Shown: piece by piece, positions 51,919 to 60,726 of the stretch
Layout: the number at the start of each line of letters is the position of its first letter
How positions within the stretch are numbered: the first letter of the stretch is position 1
Assembly: GCA_937146765.1 (NCBI GenBank)
Contig: CAKZRP010000017.1
Location: 1 to 64,000 of the forward strand
Direction: 5' to 3'
Source: an uncultured Paracoccaceae bacterium
GTDB lineage: Bacteria > Pseudomonadota > Alphaproteobacteria > Rhodobacterales > Rhodobacteraceae
DNA length: 64,000 nt
Made by a program: the position numbers and the translations under genes
The notes under the pieces: generated by a model
What the model was told of the DNA's origin: nothing
The model's input: the letters and a program-made list of their open reading frames with translations, nothing else
The model's database searches: none

Positions 51919-53547
51919 TCAGCTGGGCGACTTGCCGCGGTATTTCTGGGTGAGCTCGGGGTCGAGGTCGGTTCCTTCGTATACGCCGAGGAGAATGCCC
52001 TTGCGGCGCGAGGCGCCCCGGCCTGCAATGATTTGCGCATCCGAGCGGGTGACACGTTGCGACATCCGCCGCCCCCAAGCGCCAAGGCGTTGATACATCA
52101 GGTCGAGGACCTCGGCATGATCGGGGCTGCGACCGAGGTCGTGGAACTCCTTCGGGTCGTTTTCCAGATCGAACAGCATCGGCGGCAGGCCACCTTCGGC
52201 GTGCATGAACTTCCAGCGCTGATCTGTGACCATAAATAGCCGCGCGTCACGGGGGGAGATGCCGAGTTTCACGCTCATCGGGGTGGCGGAGTAGTCGTAT
52301 TCGCTGATCGCGTAGTCGCGCCATGTTTGCGGCGTTTCCCCGTGCAGCCAGGGGGTCAGGCTGCGGCCCTCAAGGATGTGATCTGCAACCGCGCCCCCTG
52401 CGGCCTCGACAAAGGTGGGCAGCAAGTCGATGTTTTCCACCAGCGCGTCGCAGGTGGTGCCGCGGGTTGCGTCCGCCTCGGCGCGGGGATCATAGATGAT
52501 CAGCGGCACCTTCACCGAAGGTTCGTGAAACAGATCCTTCTCCCCCAGCCAATGATCGCCGAGGTAATCGCCATGATCAGAGGTCACCACGATCATCGTG
52601 TCCTGCATCCGGCCGGTGTCTTCGAGGTATTGAAACAGCCGTCCCATCTGATCGTCGCATTGTTTGATCAGGCCCATATAGGCGGGGATCGCCGCCTGAC
52701 GGACCTCCTCGCGCGCAAAGGCCTGACCGATGGCATTGCTCATGAAAGCGCCATAGACCGGGTGTGGATCGGCCCGCTCGCCCTCGTGTTTTACCGCGGG
52801 CAGCAGATGCTCTGGCCCGTACATGTCGTGATAAGGGGCGGGCACGATATAGGGCCAATGGGGTTTGATATAGCTGACATGGGCGCACCACGGGCCCTGT
52901 GCCTGTTCGATGAACTCAATCGTTTTTGTGGTCAGCCAGGGGGTTTCGCTGTCTTCCTCGGCGATATTGGCGGGTTTGTTGGCATTGGCCATGAACCAGC
53001 CGGAGGCCATCTCTTCGCCCTCCAGCCCGGCATTGGCGAAGTCGTGCCAGGGGTTGTCGCCGGGATAGCCCTTGGATTTCAGGTATGCGTTATAGGGGCT
53101 GCGCTTTTGGTCATAAAACCCGTCCGGCCCCTCAGCCCAGAGACCATCGTCGCGCACCCAGACGTCAAAGCCGCATTCCGCCTGCCGGGCGCCGATCACC
53201 GAATCCGGGGCAAGGCCGAGACGCGCCATGCCTTCGGCATCCGCGCTCATATGGGTCTTGCCAATAAGCCAGCAGCCCATGCCGGCCTTGCGCAGATGAT
53301 CGCCCATGGTCCATTCGCCGACGCGCAGGGGCGAGTTGTTCCACTGCGCCCCGTGGCTGGAGACATAACGCCCCGTATAGCAGCTCATCCGGGCGGCGCC
53401 GCAGATCGGCGATTGCACATAGGCGCGGGTGAACCGCACACCGCGTGCCGCCAGCCGGTCGAGGTGGGGCGTCTTCAGATGCGGGTGGCCCGCGCAGCCC
53501 AAATAATCAAACCGGAGCTGGTCAAACATGATGAAGAGGATATTCAT
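51919..53547 (-). CDS. Phosphonate monoester hydrolase/arylsulfatase-like enzyme
   Basis: A 542-residue alkaline-phosphatase-superfamily hydrolase. The formylglycine motif is SPICGAARMSCYTGRY (CxAxR), the N-terminal metal site NILFIMFDQLRFDYLG, and MIVVTSDHGDYLGDHWLGEK with VGKTHM-like IGKTHMSADAEG. The layout is that of phosphonate monoesterases, which also cleave sulfate and phosphate diesters; choline sulfatase is a weaker alternative since its usual motif differs. No signal peptide, so cytoplasmic. Divergent from an IclR regulator. A formylglycine-generating enzyme or anaerobic maturase is not in the window. Confidence 0.83.
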   Translation of the reverse strand: MNILFIMFDQLRFDYLGCAGHPHLKTPHLDRLAARGVRFTRAYVQSPICGAARMSCYTGRYVSSHGAQWNNSPLRVGEWTMGDHLRKAGMGCWLIGKTHMSADAEGMARLGLAPDSVIGARQAECGFDVWVRDDGLWAEGPDGFYDQKRSPYNAYLKSKGYPGDNPWHDFANAGLEGEEMASGWFMANANKPANIAEEDSETPWLTTKTIEFIEQAQGPWCAHVSYIKPHWPYIVPAPYHDMYGPEHLLPAVKHEGERADPHPVYGAFMSNAIGQAFAREEVRQAAIPAYMGLIKQCDDQMGRLFQYLEDTGRMQDTMIVVTSDHGDYLGDHWLGEKDLFHEPSVKVPLIIYDPRAEADATRGTTCDALVENIDLLPTFVEAAGGAVADHILEGRSLTPWLHGETPQTWRDYAISEYDYSATPMSVKLGISPRDARLFMVTDQRWKFMHAEGGLPPMLFDLENDPKEFHDLGRSPDHAEVLDLMYQRLGAWGRRMSQRVTRSDAQIIAGRGASRRKGILLGVYEGTDLDPELTQKYRGKSPS

Positions 53548-53646
53548 TGCGGCAGGCCTCCCTCAGCGCTTGGGCGAGAGCCTAAAAGCGGCGCGGCCGT
53601 GCAGAAAACCTTTGTCAAATCGTGCCGCAGAGTGGCATGAGAGGAC

Positions 53647-54444
53647 ATGTTGAAAGAGAACCGCTCGCTTGATCGTGGGATCGAGATCCTGGAAACCCTC
53701 GCGCGGGAAGGCGCCATGTCGCTGGCGGACCTGCACAAGGCCACCGGCCTGCCCAAGAGCACTCTGCGCCGCCTGTTGCAGACGTTGATCGCGCGCAAGA
53801 TCGTGCGGCGCTCGCTGGCGGATCAGCTCTACCGGACACTTTTGGTGTTTCCCGATATCTCGACCGAGGTGATGCCGAAGGGCATGTTGCAGATTGCCGA
53901 TGCGGCGATCCCGCGGGTGCTGGCCTTGACCAAGGAGATCGGCTGGCCCTCGGACATCCATATCCGCGAGGCGCGCGCCATGCGGATCATCGACAGTACC
54001 CGGCAGGCCAGCCATTTCCATGTCAGCCAGGGGCAGATCAACCGGCGGGTCAGCCATTTTGGCTCGGCCACCGGGCTGGCCTGTCTGGCGGCGCTGCCCG
54101 ATGCGGAGATTGCCGCGACCTATGAGACCTTGAAGACGGATGTGACCTGGGGGCCGGTGCGCTTTGGTCTTGACCTGCCGGGGCTGATGCAGCGGGTGGA
54201 GCGGGTGCGGGCGCGGGGGTACGGCGAGCGCTCGCCCGCGCAGCTGAGCGATCAGGACTGGGACACCGACCTGCGTGCCATTGCGGTGCCGATCAAGGCG
54301 GGCGGGCAGGTTTTGGGCGGCATTTCGGTGCTCTGGCTCAGGACCTACAAGCCGGTAGAGGGTTTTGCCGCGCTGCATCTGGCCGCCCTGCAAAAAGCGG
54401 CGGCAGAGATCAACGCGGCGCTGGATCAAGTCTGGGCGGCGTAA
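53647..54444 (+). CDS. IclR-family transcriptional regulator
   Basis: A 265-residue regulator: winged helix SLDRGIEILETLAREGAMSL, LHKATGLPKSTLRRLLQTL, and an IclR effector domain (VSHFGSATGLACLAALPDAE, RGYGERSPAQLSDQDWDTDL, IAVPIKAGGQVLGGISVLWL). Divergent from the phosphonate-monoesterase-like gene 99 bases away, which it likely controls. Its 3' end overlaps the convergent cobA by 19 bases. Confidence 0.9.
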   Translation: MLKENRSLDRGIEILETLAREGAMSLADLHKATGLPKSTLRRLLQTLIARKIVRRSLADQLYRTLLVFPDISTEVMPKGMLQIADAAIPRVLALTKEIGWPSDIHIREARAMRIIDSTRQASHFHVSQGQINRRVSHFGSATGLACLAALPDAEIAATYETLKTDVTWGPVRFGLDLPGLMQRVERVRARGYGERSPAQLSDQDWDTDLRAIAVPIKAGGQVLGGISVLWLRTYKPVEGFAALHLAALQKAAAEINAALDQVWAA

Positions 54445-55304
54445 GCGGCTTCTTGCGCTGTAGGCGAGGCGACCTCCTTGGGCCAAGTGACCATGATCAG
54501 GGCGCAGCCGGAGATTTTGGCCCTGCGCAGCGCCTCGGGCAGCTGATCAAGCCGGCAGTCGAGGTGCTGTTCGCCCGGTTTGGCCACATCGGCGGCAACC
54601 CGAACCCGGGCCTGCGGCGGCAGCCCTTGCGACAGGAGACCCGCGCGGATGCGGCTGGCTTGGCGCACCGACATGTAGAAGACCGAGGTGGTGCCGGGCC
54701 GCGCGTGGCGGGTGCTGTCGGGCAGGGCGTCGCCCTCCTGACAGGTGCCGGTGGTGAGGATCAGCGTATCCGCCACCCCGCGTTCGGTCAGGCTCTGTTG
54801 TCGATGGGCGGCAGCGGCGCAGGCAGCGGTGACGCCGGGGACCACTTCGACCGCGAGACCTGCGGCGCGGGCGGCGGTCAGTTCCTCGGTGAGGCGGCCA
54901 AAGATGCTGGGATCACCGGATTTGAGCCGCACCACCCGCTGACCCTTGAGGGCCTCGGTGACGATGCAGGCGTCGATCTTGGGCTGCGGCCAGGCATGCG
55001 CGCCGACCTCCTTGCCGACGTAGATGCGCGTGCAGGTGGCGGGGGCGAGGGCGATGACCTCCGGGTCGACGAGGCGGTCATAAAGGATCACATCGGCGTT
55101 CTGAATGCGCTGAAGGGCGCGCAGGGTCAGAAGGTCGGGTGCGCCGGGGCCCGCGCCCACCAAGGCCACATGGGCCCGCGCCCGGCGCGTTTGTGGCGTG
55201 GTGTCTGGCCGTGCCGTTGCTGGCGCGAGGAACAGGCCGAGGGTCTGGCGCAGCAGGCGTTGACCCCAGGTGGCCCAGGTGTTGCGGGGAAGATCGGGCG
55301 TCAT
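54426..55304 (-). CDS. cobA: Uroporphyrinogen-III C-methyltransferase
   Basis: A 292-residue SUMT. After a 45-residue N-terminal tail with low similarity, the core reads HVALVGAGPGAPDLLTLRAL, ADVILYDRLVDPEVIAL, VRLKSGDPSIFGRLTEE and VVPGVTAACAAAAHRQQSLT. Makes precorrin-2 for siroheme, the cofactor of NirB. ATG 55304 overlaps the nasA stop, and it closes the nitrate operon. No CysG Fe-chelatase half in this gene. Confidence 0.93.
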   Translation of the reverse strand: MTPDLPRNTWATWGQRLLRQTLGLFLAPATARPDTTPQTRRARAHVALVGAGPGAPDLLTLRALQRIQNADVILYDRLVDPEVIALAPATCTRIYVGKEVGAHAWPQPKIDACIVTEALKGQRVVRLKSGDPSIFGRLTEELTAARAAGLAVEVVPGVTAACAAAAHRQQSLTERGVADTLILTTGTCQEGDALPDSTRHARPGTTSVFYMSVRQASRIRAGLLSQGLPPQARVRVAADVAKPGEQHLDCRLDQLPEALRRAKISGCALIMVTWPKEVASPTAQEAAYAAQT

Positions 55305-57958
55305 TCTGCGGCCTCCTTGATCTGGCTGCGGGCGAGGAGAGCGGCAATCTCCGGTTTGCAGGAGCCGCAGTTGGTGCCGGCCTGCAAGGCTTGTCCCACC
55401 GCCTCGACGCTCATCAATCCGCCCGTCTCGATCGCGGTGAGGATGGTGTTCACGCCCACGGAGAAACAGGAGCAAAGCACCGGGCCCGGGTCGGGCAAAT
55501 CCACCGGCGCGCGGCCGGTCAGCACCGCCTCCGCCGCCTCGCCCGGCAGGCGGGCGAGATAATCGCGCATCACCGCTACGGGATCGGGCGCGATGAAGAG
55601 GGCGGCGCGCAGGCGTCCCTCGACCATGAGGGCAAGGCGGGTGCTGCCCCGGCGCGGGTCGCAGAGGATCTGCACATCGGCCTTAGGCAGGTTGAAAAGC
55701 GCGCGGGCGGTGGCCTCCCAGTCCGCAGGGGAGGTCAGGCCTGCAATCTCGGCGCGATAGCCCTTTGGCGTGCGGGCCAGCGCCCAATAGTCGGCCAGCG
55801 CAAGGCTGGCGCGGTCGGGAGTCTCGGTCGAAACCGCAAAGCCGTACCATTTCGCAGCAAAGCGGCTCACCGCCACCACGCTTGCCTTGCTTTCGGGTTG
55901 GCCGGAGGTCGGGTCCACCTCGGGCGCGACCAGCTGGTCGATGCGGGCCGAGGGGGCGGTCTCGCCGGTCCAGTGGATCGGGGCAAAGACAGTGCCCGGC
56001 TGCCCGTCGGCGGTGATCCGGGCGCGCAGGATGGCGCGGCCTCGCGGGCTGGTGACCTCGACCAGATCGGCGGCAGCGATGCCCAAGGCGGTGGCGTCCT
56101 CGGGGTGGAGATCCACAAAGGGTTCCGCCAGATGCGCGGAGAGGCGCGGCGACAGGCCCGTGCGGGTCATCGTGTGCCATTGATCGCGAATGCGCCCGGT
56201 GTTGAGCCGGAACGGATAGCGCGGTGCCCGTTTCGTGGCCGGTGCCCGATGGCTGACCGCCAGCATCCGGCCCTTGCCACCGGCATGGAAGAACTGCCCA
56301 TCCGCAAAGAACCGCCCGCCTTGGCGCAATGCACTTTGTGGCCAGCGCGCAGGCGTAAGCGCGTCATAGGCAGCATCATCAAGGCTGCCAAAGGCGGAGA
56401 TGTCAAAGTCACGCCCCAAGGCGGCCGCCTTGCCCGAGAGCTGCGCATATTCGCGGAAAATCTCGGCTTCGCTTGCATAGTCAAAGGCCTCGGCCCAGCC
56501 CATGCGGGTGGCCACATCACATAAGATGCGCCAATCGGGACGCGCCGCGCCGGGGGCGGGCAGCAGGCGGCGCTGGCGGCTGATGGTGCGGTCGGAATTG
56601 GTCACCGTGCCGGATTTCTCAGCCCAGGCGGCGGCGGGCAGCAGCACGTCGGCTAGTCGCGCCGTATCGCTCTGGTCGGTGATCTCGGAGACGACGGTAA
56701 AGGGACACAGGGCAATCGCCTCGGCCACGCGGTTTGCATCCGGCATCGAGACCGCCGGGTTGGTATGGATCACCCAGAGCGCCTTGATCCGGCCCGAATG
56801 AATACCCTCGAACATATCCACCGCCTTGAGGCCCGCCTGGGTCGGCATTGCGGGAGCGGCCCAATGGTCCTGCACCACGGCGCGATGGTCGGCGTTTTCA
56901 ATGTCGAGATGGCAGGCGAGCATATTGGCCAGACCGCCGACCTCACGTCCGCCCATGGCGTTGGGCTGGCCAGTGACCGAGAAGGGGCCTGAGCCCGGCA
57001 GGCCGATCCGCCCGGTTGCCAGATGGCAGTTCAGGATCGCATTGACCTTGTCGGAACCGGAACTGGACTGGTTCACCCCTTGCGAATAGATCGTCACCAC
57101 CTTGCGGGTCTGGATCCAGAGATCACAGAAGGCCTCGACCTCCTCGGGCGCAAGGCCCGTCACTGACAGATCCGAGGTGCGCGCGGCCTCCAGCGCGGGC
57201 TCCAGTCCTTCGACATGGCGCAGGAAATCCGCGTCCAGCGCGCCTTCGGCCTCGATCCGGGTCAGCAGGTGGTTGAACAGCGCCACGTCAGAGCCGATGC
57301 GCAGCTTCAGGTGCAAATCGGCACTGTCCCAGCTGGCGGTCCGGCGCGGGTCCACCACGACGATCTTGGTCCCACGGGTGGCACGCGCCGCCAAGAGGCG
57401 CTGGTGCAGCACCGGATGACACCAGGCGAGGTTCGAGCCGACCAGAACCACCAGATCGGCCTCTTCCAGATCCTCATAGGTGCCGGGGACCGTATCGGTG
57501 CCAAAGGCGCGCTTGTGCCCCGCCACCGAGGAGGCCATGCAGAGCCGCGAATTGGTGTCGATATTGGCCGAACCGATGAAGCCTTTCATCAGCTTGTTCG
57601 CCACATAGTAATCCTCGGTCAGCAACTGGCCCGAGACGTAGAAGGCCACGCTGTCCGGCCCGTGCTCGGCAATCGTGTCGCGAAACCGGGTGGCAACCAG
57701 ATCCAGCGCCGTGTCCCAATCGCTGTCCACACCCTTGATGCGCGGCGCCAGCAGGCGGCCCTCCAACCCCACGGTTTCCGCCAGCGCGGAGCCTTTGGAG
57801 CAGAGCCGCCCCCGATTGGCGGGATGGTCCGGGTCTCCCTTGACCTCAAGCCCTCCCGGGCCATCCCGCCGCAGCAGGACACCGCAGCCAACCCCGCAAT
57901 AGGGGCAGGTGGAGCGAGTCCAGCCCTGCTGGGCTGCGGTGTCCCTTAGATCGGTCAT
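55301..57958 (-). CDS. nasA: Assimilatory nitrate reductase catalytic subunit
   Basis: An 885-residue cytoplasmic molybdoenzyme. N-terminal 4Fe-4S Cys cluster STCPYCGVGCGVLLRRDG then GRLCSKGSALAETV, molybdopterin-binding GSNLAWCHPVLHQRLLAA, GLPGSGPFSVTGQPNAMGGR, and a C-terminal BFD-like 2Fe-2S domain (VLCSCFSVGVNTILTAIETG, TNCGSCKPEI). Reduces nitrate to nitrite with NADH- or ferredoxin-derived electrons. Start at ATG 57958, overlapping the nirD stop. Confidence 0.95.
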   Translation of the reverse strand: MTDLRDTAAQQGWTRSTCPYCGVGCGVLLRRDGPGGLEVKGDPDHPANRGRLCSKGSALAETVGLEGRLLAPRIKGVDSDWDTALDLVATRFRDTIAEHGPDSVAFYVSGQLLTEDYYVANKLMKGFIGSANIDTNSRLCMASSVAGHKRAFGTDTVPGTYEDLEEADLVVLVGSNLAWCHPVLHQRLLAARATRGTKIVVVDPRRTASWDSADLHLKLRIGSDVALFNHLLTRIEAEGALDADFLRHVEGLEPALEAARTSDLSVTGLAPEEVEAFCDLWIQTRKVVTIYSQGVNQSSSGSDKVNAILNCHLATGRIGLPGSGPFSVTGQPNAMGGREVGGLANMLACHLDIENADHRAVVQDHWAAPAMPTQAGLKAVDMFEGIHSGRIKALWVIHTNPAVSMPDANRVAEAIALCPFTVVSEITDQSDTARLADVLLPAAAWAEKSGTVTNSDRTISRQRRLLPAPGAARPDWRILCDVATRMGWAEAFDYASEAEIFREYAQLSGKAAALGRDFDISAFGSLDDAAYDALTPARWPQSALRQGGRFFADGQFFHAGGKGRMLAVSHRAPATKRAPRYPFRLNTGRIRDQWHTMTRTGLSPRLSAHLAEPFVDLHPEDATALGIAAADLVEVTSPRGRAILRARITADGQPGTVFAPIHWTGETAPSARIDQLVAPEVDPTSGQPESKASVVAVSRFAAKWYGFAVSTETPDRASLALADYWALARTPKGYRAEIAGLTSPADWEATARALFNLPKADVQILCDPRRGSTRLALMVEGRLRAALFIAPDPVAVMRDYLARLPGEAAEAVLTGRAPVDLPDPGPVLCSCFSVGVNTILTAIETGGLMSVEAVGQALQAGTNCGSCKPEIAALLARSQIKEAAE

Positions 57959-58287
57959 GCGGCGCTCCGTTTGCCAAGCGCGATGGCATTCATCAGCAAG
58001 CGCCCCTCTTCGACCCGCACGGTATAGGTGTCGACCCGGCCTTCGTCTGCGCCCTGCGCCTCGCCGGTTTCCAGCGAAAACACCCAATTGTGCAGCGGGC
58101 AGGTGACCTTTTTGCCGTGGACGATGCCATCGGACAAAGGCCCCCCCTTGTGCGGACAGCGGTTGGAGATCGCATAGACCTCCGCTTCGTCCGTGCGGAA
58201 CAGGGCCACGCAGCCCAGCGGGGTTTTCACCACCCGCGCGCCGCGCAGGGGGATGTCGTCTAGGGCTCCAATATCGATCCAGCTCAT
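57955..58287 (-). CDS. nirD: Nitrite reductase small subunit (NirD)
   Basis: A 110-residue Rieske-type subunit. Cys/His ligand pairs in SNRCPHKGGPLSDGIVHGKK and VTCPLHNWVFSLETGEAQGA. Pairs with NirB. ATG 58287 overlaps the nirB stop; longer frames would only shadow nirB. Confidence 0.94.
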   Translation of the reverse strand: MSWIDIGALDDIPLRGARVVKTPLGCVALFRTDEAEVYAISNRCPHKGGPLSDGIVHGKKVTCPLHNWVFSLETGEAQGADEGRVDTYTVRVEEGRLLMNAIALGKRSAA

Positions 58288-60722
58288 TCCGCGGCCTCCA
58301 GGGTCAGGTCTGCAAGGGGTTGATAGTCTTTGGCCTTTTCCTTGGCGTGCTCCGCCCAGGGGTCTTTGCGATAGATGGTCTGCGAGAGCTCGAACCGCTC
58401 CACCAGCGCGCGGCGCACATCGGCATTGTCGACAATCCGCTCGCGCACCCAGTCGAGACCAACCTTGGCGAGCCATTTGTAGGGGCGGTCCAGATATTTG
58501 GCGTGCTCGCGGTAAAGCTGGATAAAGGCCACGGTCAACTCCATCGCCTCTTCCTCGGTCGCCACATCGGCCAGACGCTGGGTCTCCTTCAGGTCCATGC
58601 CTGCAGCCCCACCGACGCCGATCTGATAACCGCTGTCGACGCAGACGATGCCGACGTCCTTGCAGGTGGCCTCGGCGCAGTTCCTCGGACAGCCAGAGAC
58701 GGCGAGCTTGACCTTATGCGGTGTCCACGATCCCCAGAGGGTCTGTTCCAGCTTGACGCCCAGCCCAGTGGAATCCTGCGTGCCGAACCGGCAGTGATCG
58801 GTACCGACGCAGGTTTTTACCGTCCTCAGACCCTTGGAATAGGCATGGCCCGAGACCAGACCCGCCTTGTTGAGATCGGCCCAGATCGCGGGCAGGTCCT
58901 CGCCCTTGATCCCCAAAAGGTCGATCCGCTGGCCACCGGTGACCTTCACGGTCTTGGCGTCGTATTTCTCCGCCGCATCGGCAATGGCGCGCAGCTCGCG
59001 CGGGTTGGTGAGTCCGCCCCACATGCGCGGCACCACCGAGAAGGTGCCGTCTTTCTGGATGTTTGCGTGCTTGCGCTCGTTCACAAAGCGGCTTTGCGGG
59101 TCGTCCTGATACTCCACCGGCCAATCGGCCAGAAGGTAAAAGTTCACCGCCGGGCGGCAGCTGTGACAGCCGTTGGGGGTCTTCCAGCCCAGTTCCTGCC
59201 AGACGGCGGGCTGGCTTTTGAGCTCCTTTGCCTTGATCAGGCGGCGCACGTCTTCGTGGGTGTGATCGGTGCAGGCGCACATCGGCTGCGCTTGCGGCGC
59301 GGCATAGTCATCTCCCAGCGTCACCGCCAGCAGTTGCTCAACGAGCCCTGTGCAGGTGCCACAGGAGGCCGAGGCCTTGGTGGTCGCCCGCAGCGAGGGC
59401 AGGTCGGTCGCGCCGCCGGTGATGGCGTCGACGATGGTGCCTTTGCAAATGCCGTTGCAGCCGCAAATCTCCGCCTCACGCGGCAATGCTGCAACGGCTG
59501 AGAGAGGGTCCGCAGCGGCACCCCCCTGATAGGCGGGGCCAAAGATCAGCGTCTCGCGCATCTCCGCCACATCGGTGCCGTCCTTGATCAGGCCAAAGAA
59601 CCAGTTGCCATCCGCGGTGTCGCCATACATCACCGCGCCAACGAGTTTGTTGTCTTCCAGCACCAGCCGTTTGTAGACGCCGCGCGCCGGGTCGCGGAAC
59701 ACGATATCCTCGCGGGTCTTGCTCTCGGCAAAATCGCCCGCGCTGAACAGATCGCAGCCGGTGACCTTGAGCTTGGTCGAGAGCGACTTCTGCACAAAGG
59801 CGGCCTCCTGCCCCAAAAGGCTCTGCGCCAAGACCTTGGCTTGGTCATAAAGCGGCGCGACCAGACCAAAGAGCGCGCCATTGTGTTCGACGCATTCGCC
59901 CACCGCATAGATGTTTTCATCCGAGGTCAGCATCTGGTCGTCCACATGGATGCCCTTGCCCACCGCCAGACCGGAGGCCGCCGCCAGCGCGGTATTGGGG
60001 CGGATGCCCACGGCCATCACCAACAGATCACAAGGCAGCTCGGTGCCATCGTCCAGCACCAGCGCGCGCACCTTGCCGTCCGCGCCTGCGATCTCCTTGG
60101 AGTTCGCTTGCAGGCGTACGGTGATGCCCTTGGCTTCGAGAGATTTCTTCAGCAGATAGCCCGCCGCCTCGTCGAGCTGACGCTCCATCAGGTGGCCCAT
60201 GATATGCACCACAGTGACCTCGGCGCCGCGCGCGGCCATGCCAGCCGCCGCCTCCAGACCAAGAAGACCGCCGCCGATCACGACGACCTTGTTCCCGGCC
60301 TGCATCCCCATCATGCGTTCGGTGTCTTCGAGATCGCGGTAGGCGATCACGCCATCCAGATCATGCCCCGGCAGCGGGATGATAAAGGGGTTGGAGCCGG
60401 TGCCAAACACCAGCTTGTCATAGGCCACAACCTCGCCCGTGTCAGAGGTCACGGTCTTCGCGGCGCGATCAATGGCGGTGATCTTCTGGCCAAACCGGGT
60501 CTGCACCCCATTGGCGGCGTACCACTCATCCGAATGGGTGACGATCTCCGCATAGGTTTTCTCGCCGGACAGGACCGGGCTCAGCATGATGCGGTTATAG
60601 TTGCCGCGCGGCTCTGCGTTGAAGAGGGTGATGTCATAGGCGTCGGGGGCGGCTTCCAGCAGATGCTCGATGACCCGGCCAGAGGCCATGCCAGCGCCGA
60701 TGATGACGAGTTTTTCGGTCAT
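58284..60722 (-). CDS. nirB: NAD(P)H-dependent nitrite reductase large subunit
   Basis: An 812-residue flavin/siroheme/4Fe-4S enzyme reducing nitrite to ammonium. N-terminal FAD domain (LVIIGAGMASGRVIEHLLEA, VVVIGGGLLGLEAAAGMAAR), two BFD-like Fe-S domains (CGCNGICKGTIVDAITGG with ASCGTCTGLVEQLL, and PNGCHSCRPAVNFYLLADWP), and the siroheme/4Fe-4S pair TCVGTDHCRFGTQDS and VSGCPRNCAEATCKDVGI. Start at ATG 60722, 4 bases from the nrtCD gene end. Confidence 0.96.
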   Translation of the reverse strand: MTEKLVIIGAGMASGRVIEHLLEAAPDAYDITLFNAEPRGNYNRIMLSPVLSGEKTYAEIVTHSDEWYAANGVQTRFGQKITAIDRAAKTVTSDTGEVVAYDKLVFGTGSNPFIIPLPGHDLDGVIAYRDLEDTERMMGMQAGNKVVVIGGGLLGLEAAAGMAARGAEVTVVHIMGHLMERQLDEAAGYLLKKSLEAKGITVRLQANSKEIAGADGKVRALVLDDGTELPCDLLVMAVGIRPNTALAAASGLAVGKGIHVDDQMLTSDENIYAVGECVEHNGALFGLVAPLYDQAKVLAQSLLGQEAAFVQKSLSTKLKVTGCDLFSAGDFAESKTREDIVFRDPARGVYKRLVLEDNKLVGAVMYGDTADGNWFFGLIKDGTDVAEMRETLIFGPAYQGGAAADPLSAVAALPREAEICGCNGICKGTIVDAITGGATDLPSLRATTKASASCGTCTGLVEQLLAVTLGDDYAAPQAQPMCACTDHTHEDVRRLIKAKELKSQPAVWQELGWKTPNGCHSCRPAVNFYLLADWPVEYQDDPQSRFVNERKHANIQKDGTFSVVPRMWGGLTNPRELRAIADAAEKYDAKTVKVTGGQRIDLLGIKGEDLPAIWADLNKAGLVSGHAYSKGLRTVKTCVGTDHCRFGTQDSTGLGVKLEQTLWGSWTPHKVKLAVSGCPRNCAEATCKDVGIVCVDSGYQIGVGGAAGMDLKETQRLADVATEEEAMELTVAFIQLYREHAKYLDRPYKWLAKVGLDWVRERIVDNADVRRALVERFELSQTIYRKDPWAEHAKEKAKDYQPLADLTLEAAE

Positions 60723-60726
60723 GATG

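Noticed and set aside
52327..53640. Plus-strand open frame opposite the phosphonate monoesterase-like gene
   Set aside because: The minus strand has the formylglycine and metal-site motifs; the opposite frame has none.
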